64,000 bases of DNA. It comes from Ignavibacteria bacterium. GTDB taxonomy: Bacteria > Bacteroidota > Ignavibacteria > Tepidaquicellales > OLB5. Location: the NCBI GenBank assembly GCA_020852705.1, contig JADZAP010000009.1, positions 1 through 64,000 of the forward strand. Reading direction: 5' to 3'. Both the position numbers and the translations under genes were made by a program. The notes under the pieces were generated by a model that was not told where the DNA came from, searched no databases, and saw nothing but the letters and a program-made list of their open reading frames with translations. This document shows, piece after piece, positions 61,569 to 64,000 of this stretch; the stretch's first letter is position 1, and each line of letters begins with the position of its first letter.

Positions 61569-61916
61569 ATGAGCGAACAATCACAAACCGCAGAATTAAC
61601 TGCAAATCAGACATATAATGCAGAGCATACAAATACAAATAACGGAGAACATTCTGTAAGTTACGGTACCTATTTTATGGTATGGCTTGGGCTGGTAGCA
61701 CTTACATCTGTAACAGTTACAGTTGCCGGAATTCATCTTGGCAGTTTAACTTTAATTACTGCATTGCTTATTGCCGCTGTAAAAACAACTCTTGTAGGAT
61801 ACCATTTTATGCACTTAAAGTTTGATAATATTATTATCAAAATCTTTGTAATGGTATGCCTTGGGATATTTTTATGTCTATGGATTTTAACTTTCGCAGA
61901 TCTTTCTTTCAGGTAA
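61569..61916 (+). CDS. ctaF: Cytochrome c oxidase subunit IV
   Basis: A 115-residue, three-helix protein of the bacterial subunit IV family: an N-terminal hydrophilic 35 residues, then YFMVWLGLVALTSVTVTV and the conserved KTTLVGYHFMHLKFDN. It lies 76 bp after subunit III and 26 bp before subunit II. Confidence 0.93.
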   Translation: MSEQSQTAELTANQTYNAEHTNTNNGEHSVSYGTYFMVWLGLVALTSVTVTVAGIHLGSLTLITALLIAAVKTTLVGYHFMHLKFDNIIIKIFVMVCLGIFLCLWILTFADLSFR

Positions 61917-61942
61917 AAAAATGATTTTTCAGACAATATAAA

Positions 61943-62731
61943 ATGAATCAAATTACAGAATTAGTAGATAACTCATTCATATTCACTGTAACAATTTCAG
62001 TAATACTGCTTGTAGGTATTACTGCTGCTATGATTTACTTTGTCTTCAGGTACAGTGAAAAAAATAACCCAAAACCTGACCAATCAATAACCGGCAGCAC
62101 AACTCTTGAAATACTTTGGACTGTGGTACCGGTACTGCTTGTACTTGCAATGTTCTTTTACGGTTACGAAGGATTTAGGGAAATGAGAAACATACCGCCA
62201 AACGCTATGCTTGTTAAAGTAACCGGCAAAATGTGGTTTTGGCATTTTGAATATGAAAACAAAAAGACAAGTGATACTGTTCTGGTTCTTCCTGCAGGAA
62301 AAGATGTCAGGTTTGAACTTCAGTCAGTTGATGTTATACATAGTTTTTACGTACCGGCTTTTAGAGTTAAAGAAGACTGCGTTCCCGGAAGAACCAACCA
62401 CTTGTGGTTTCATACAAGCACCGAAGGTGTGTATGATATTGAGTGCGCTGAATATTGCGGAATGAATCATTCATATATGCTTGGAAAAGTTAAAATTCTT
62501 CCGGAAAAAGAATTTCTTGAGTGGGTAAATAAAGTTGATACAGTAAAAAAGTCTGATTCTGTTTCGGCACCGCCTACCGGGAATGTAAAAACTGATTCAA
62601 CTAATAATTCACAGGTAAAAACAGATTCAAGTAAAACCACACAAGTAAAAACTGATTCAACTAAATCACCTGTAAAAAAGCCTGATTCGCTTAAGGTTAA
62701 CCGCAAAGATTCTATAAAAAAAAATAAATAG
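61943..62731 (+). CDS. ctaC: Cytochrome c oxidase subunit II
   Basis: A 262-residue subunit II: two transmembrane helices (about 11-32 and 54-73), then a cupredoxin domain with the CuA ligands in ECAEYCGMNHSYM (C168, C172, H176 and M179) and the WFWHFEYEN strand. It has no heme c domain, so it is aa3- rather than caa3-like. The last 70 residues are a low-complexity tail with imperfect repeats of VKTDST. It is placed last among the oxidase genes, in contrast to the usual II-I-III-IV order. Confidence 0.95.
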   Translation: MNQITELVDNSFIFTVTISVILLVGITAAMIYFVFRYSEKNNPKPDQSITGSTTLEILWTVVPVLLVLAMFFYGYEGFREMRNIPPNAMLVKVTGKMWFWHFEYENKKTSDTVLVLPAGKDVRFELQSVDVIHSFYVPAFRVKEDCVPGRTNHLWFHTSTEGVYDIECAEYCGMNHSYMLGKVKILPEKEFLEWVNKVDTVKKSDSVSAPPTGNVKTDSTNNSQVKTDSSKTTQVKTDSTKSPVKKPDSLKVNRKDSIKKNK

Positions 62732-62793
62732 GCGTCTAAAAAGGACATCTTAATAATTTTAGATTAGCAATAAATAAAAGTAATTATCCAATT

Positions 62794-63741
62794 TTGAAAA
62801 AAAGTACGGTAAATATAAATTCAGTTGAAGCAAATTTAAGCAGGCAGCACTACATTGTTGCCGGCTCTTTTGCTAAATTACTGAATTTAATTAGTGAACT
62901 TGTAAAATTCAAAATTACAGCTTTGGTATCATTTACAACGGGACTTGGATATATTCTTGCAACAAATAAGCTTGGATTTACTTTATTTTGGGTAATCGGA
63001 GGGATTTTTTTACTTGCTGCGGCATCATCTGTATTAAATCACTGGCAGGAAAGAGATACTGATGCCCTGATGGATAGAACTAAATACCGTCCTATACCTT
63101 CCGGAAGAATTGAACCTAAATTTGCACTTTATATTTCAATGTTCCTGCTTTTTAGCGGGTCAGTTTTACTTATTACAACAACAAACTTAACAGCATTACT
63201 TGTTGGTTTATTTACTTTTTTGTGGTATAACGGTGTTTATACTCCGTTAAAACGCAAAACAGCATTTGCAATTATACCCGGTGCTTTGGTGGGTGCATTA
63301 CCTCCTGTTGCAGGATGGGCTGCTGCTGGAGGAAATATTCTTGATAGCAGGATAATAATTATTGCGGCTTATTTCTTTATCTGGCAGATACCGCATTTTT
63401 GGCTCCTTTTGATTCTTTACGGTAATGATTATGAGAAAGGTGGTTTTCCAACACTTAACAAAATATTCAGTGAGTTACAGCTCAAAAGAATCACGTTTAA
63501 TTGGCTAATTGTGAATGTGCTTACTGCAATGCTGATACCGATGTTTATTTATATAAATTATACTGTAAGTTATGCTCTCCTTTTTATAATTTCTGCTTGG
63601 ATGATATGGGTTTCTGTAAAATTTGTACGTTCAAATGCAGAAAGAAAGAATATAATAAAAACATTTATAGCAATTAATTTTTATACCCTGCTGTTAATAA
63701 GCATATTATCTATTGATAAATTGTTAAAAGTATTTTTTTAA
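62794..63741 (+). CDS. ctaB: Heme O synthase (protoheme IX farnesyltransferase)
   Basis: A 315-residue UbiA-family prenyltransferase. NHWQERDTDALMDRTKYRP carries the conserved aspartates and RTxxRP motif that bind the prenyl diphosphate and magnesium, and the second motif is FLWYNGVYTPLKRKT, with YEKGGFP further on. About eight helices. It makes heme O, the precursor of the heme A needed by the oxidase before it. Translation starts at TTG 62794. Confidence 0.95.
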   Translation: MKKSTVNINSVEANLSRQHYIVAGSFAKLLNLISELVKFKITALVSFTTGLGYILATNKLGFTLFWVIGGIFLLAAASSVLNHWQERDTDALMDRTKYRPIPSGRIEPKFALYISMFLLFSGSVLLITTTNLTALLVGLFTFLWYNGVYTPLKRKTAFAIIPGALVGALPPVAGWAAAGGNILDSRIIIIAAYFFIWQIPHFWLLLILYGNDYEKGGFPTLNKIFSELQLKRITFNWLIVNVLTAMLIPMFIYINYTVSYALLFIISAWMIWVSVKFVRSNAERKNIIKTFIAINFYTLLLISILSIDKLLKVFF

Positions 63742-63809
63742 ATATTTTTAATAACCCGTTAGTTCTGCAATAAAAGTATTATGTAATTTTTGCATGATTC
63801 TTTGCACTA

Positions 63810-63950
63810 TTAATTTTTCTTATTATAGTCTTCCAATAGCTCGTCTATACGCTCTTCTATAGGTTTATATATTTTTTCATAACGCTTTTTTTCTCTTGCG
63901 GAAGCAAACCAGCTTAAGAGAAGAAGAAATATTATTACACCAATATGCAT
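63810..63950 (-). CDS. Tiny membrane protein near the right edge
   Basis: A 46-residue frame on the minus strand: MHIGVIIFLLLLSWFASARE forms one helix, followed by a charged helix with YEKIYKPIEERIDELLEDY. The design (one helix plus acidic/basic amphipathic helix) and the clean stop before ctaB argue for a real small protein, and a TTG 15 nt upstream is an alternative start. I cannot assign it. Position beside ctaB makes an oxidase-related role possible, but the opposite strand argues against the same operon. Confidence 0.45.
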   Translation of the reverse strand: MHIGVIIFLLLLSWFASAREKKRYEKIYKPIEERIDELLEDYNKKN

Positions 63951-64000
63951 TAATATCCTGTTCAAAATAGTCAAATCTTGAAGTACCTCAAGATAAACTA

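Noticed and set aside
62467-62748. 93-codon minus-strand frame over the subunit II tail
   Set aside because: It is the reverse reading of the VKTDST repeats, rich in Ser/Val/Phe, with no independent support.

Overview
The window reads as a chromosomal segment of an AT-rich, Gram-negative, aerobic to denitrifying bacterium of the Bacteroidota/Chlorobiota (FCB) group, most likely Ignavibacteria-like. The reasons are an alternative complex III operon joined to an A2-type cytochrome oxidase, a clade II-style nitrous oxide reductase cluster, GLPGLI-like and PNGase F-like secreted proteins, few Shine-Dalgarno sequences, and promoter elements of the TAnnTTTG type. The lineage is an inference from gene content; there is no 16S gene in the window.

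Layout. 1-710: end of an rRNA operon (23S 3' end, 5S, terminator). 711-2250: a repeat-rich stretch with a decorated 5S fragment, two 183-bp direct repeats flanking a higBA toxin-antitoxin pair, several hairpins, and a C-box-like operator. 2273-10216: a compact defence island: controller protein, C5 cytosine methyltransferase, NurA nuclease, HerA translocase, a protein with two GHKL ATPase modules (Hsp90/MORC-like plus histidine kinase), a receiver-domain protein, and a convergent Vsr endonuclease. This is the most unusual system here: the arrangement looks like a C-controlled restriction-modification locus in which HerA-NurA takes the place of a restriction enzyme and a phosphorelay may act as sensor or switch. 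10.4-14.4 kb: DUF4256 protein, SMUG2-like uracil glycosylase, a secreted repeat protein and a Crp/Fnr regulator.

14.6-27.8 kb: a biosynthetic-looking region with three B12-binding radical SAM proteins, a nucleotidyltransferase, two methyltransferases, GT4 and GT9 glycosyltransferases and an ABC exporter, with ASCH, YdeI and small secreted proteins between them. 27.8-35.4 kb: metallophosphoesterase, a secreted PNGase F-like and protein-glutaminase-like pair, a YfiH/PgeF laccase-domain protein, Ppx/GppA and an alpha/beta hydrolase. 35.5-42.8 kb (minus strand): a single apparent operon RIC - cytochrome c - NosZ - membrane protein (NosB-like) - NosL - NosD - NosF - NosY, preceded by a perfect Crp/Fnr-type palindrome placed as a class II activator site over a TAnnTTTG element.

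42.9-48.7 kb: remnants (RAYT transposase pseudogene, paired REP-like hairpins, possible CARF-protein fragment), TruA, a secreted protein with a thioester-domain-like Cys/Gln pattern, DoxX, a cupin and small proteins, then a terminator-bounded gap that may hold a small RNA. 49.2-63.7 kb (plus strand): a respiratory block ActA, a small twin-arginine protein, ActB, ActC, a fused ActD-ActE, ActF, a cytochrome c, SCO, cytochrome oxidase subunits I-III-IV-II and heme O synthase. Together these form a quinol -> ACIII -> cytochrome c -> A2 oxidase chain, with N2O as alternative acceptor through the nos operon. A tiny minus-strand membrane protein closes the window.
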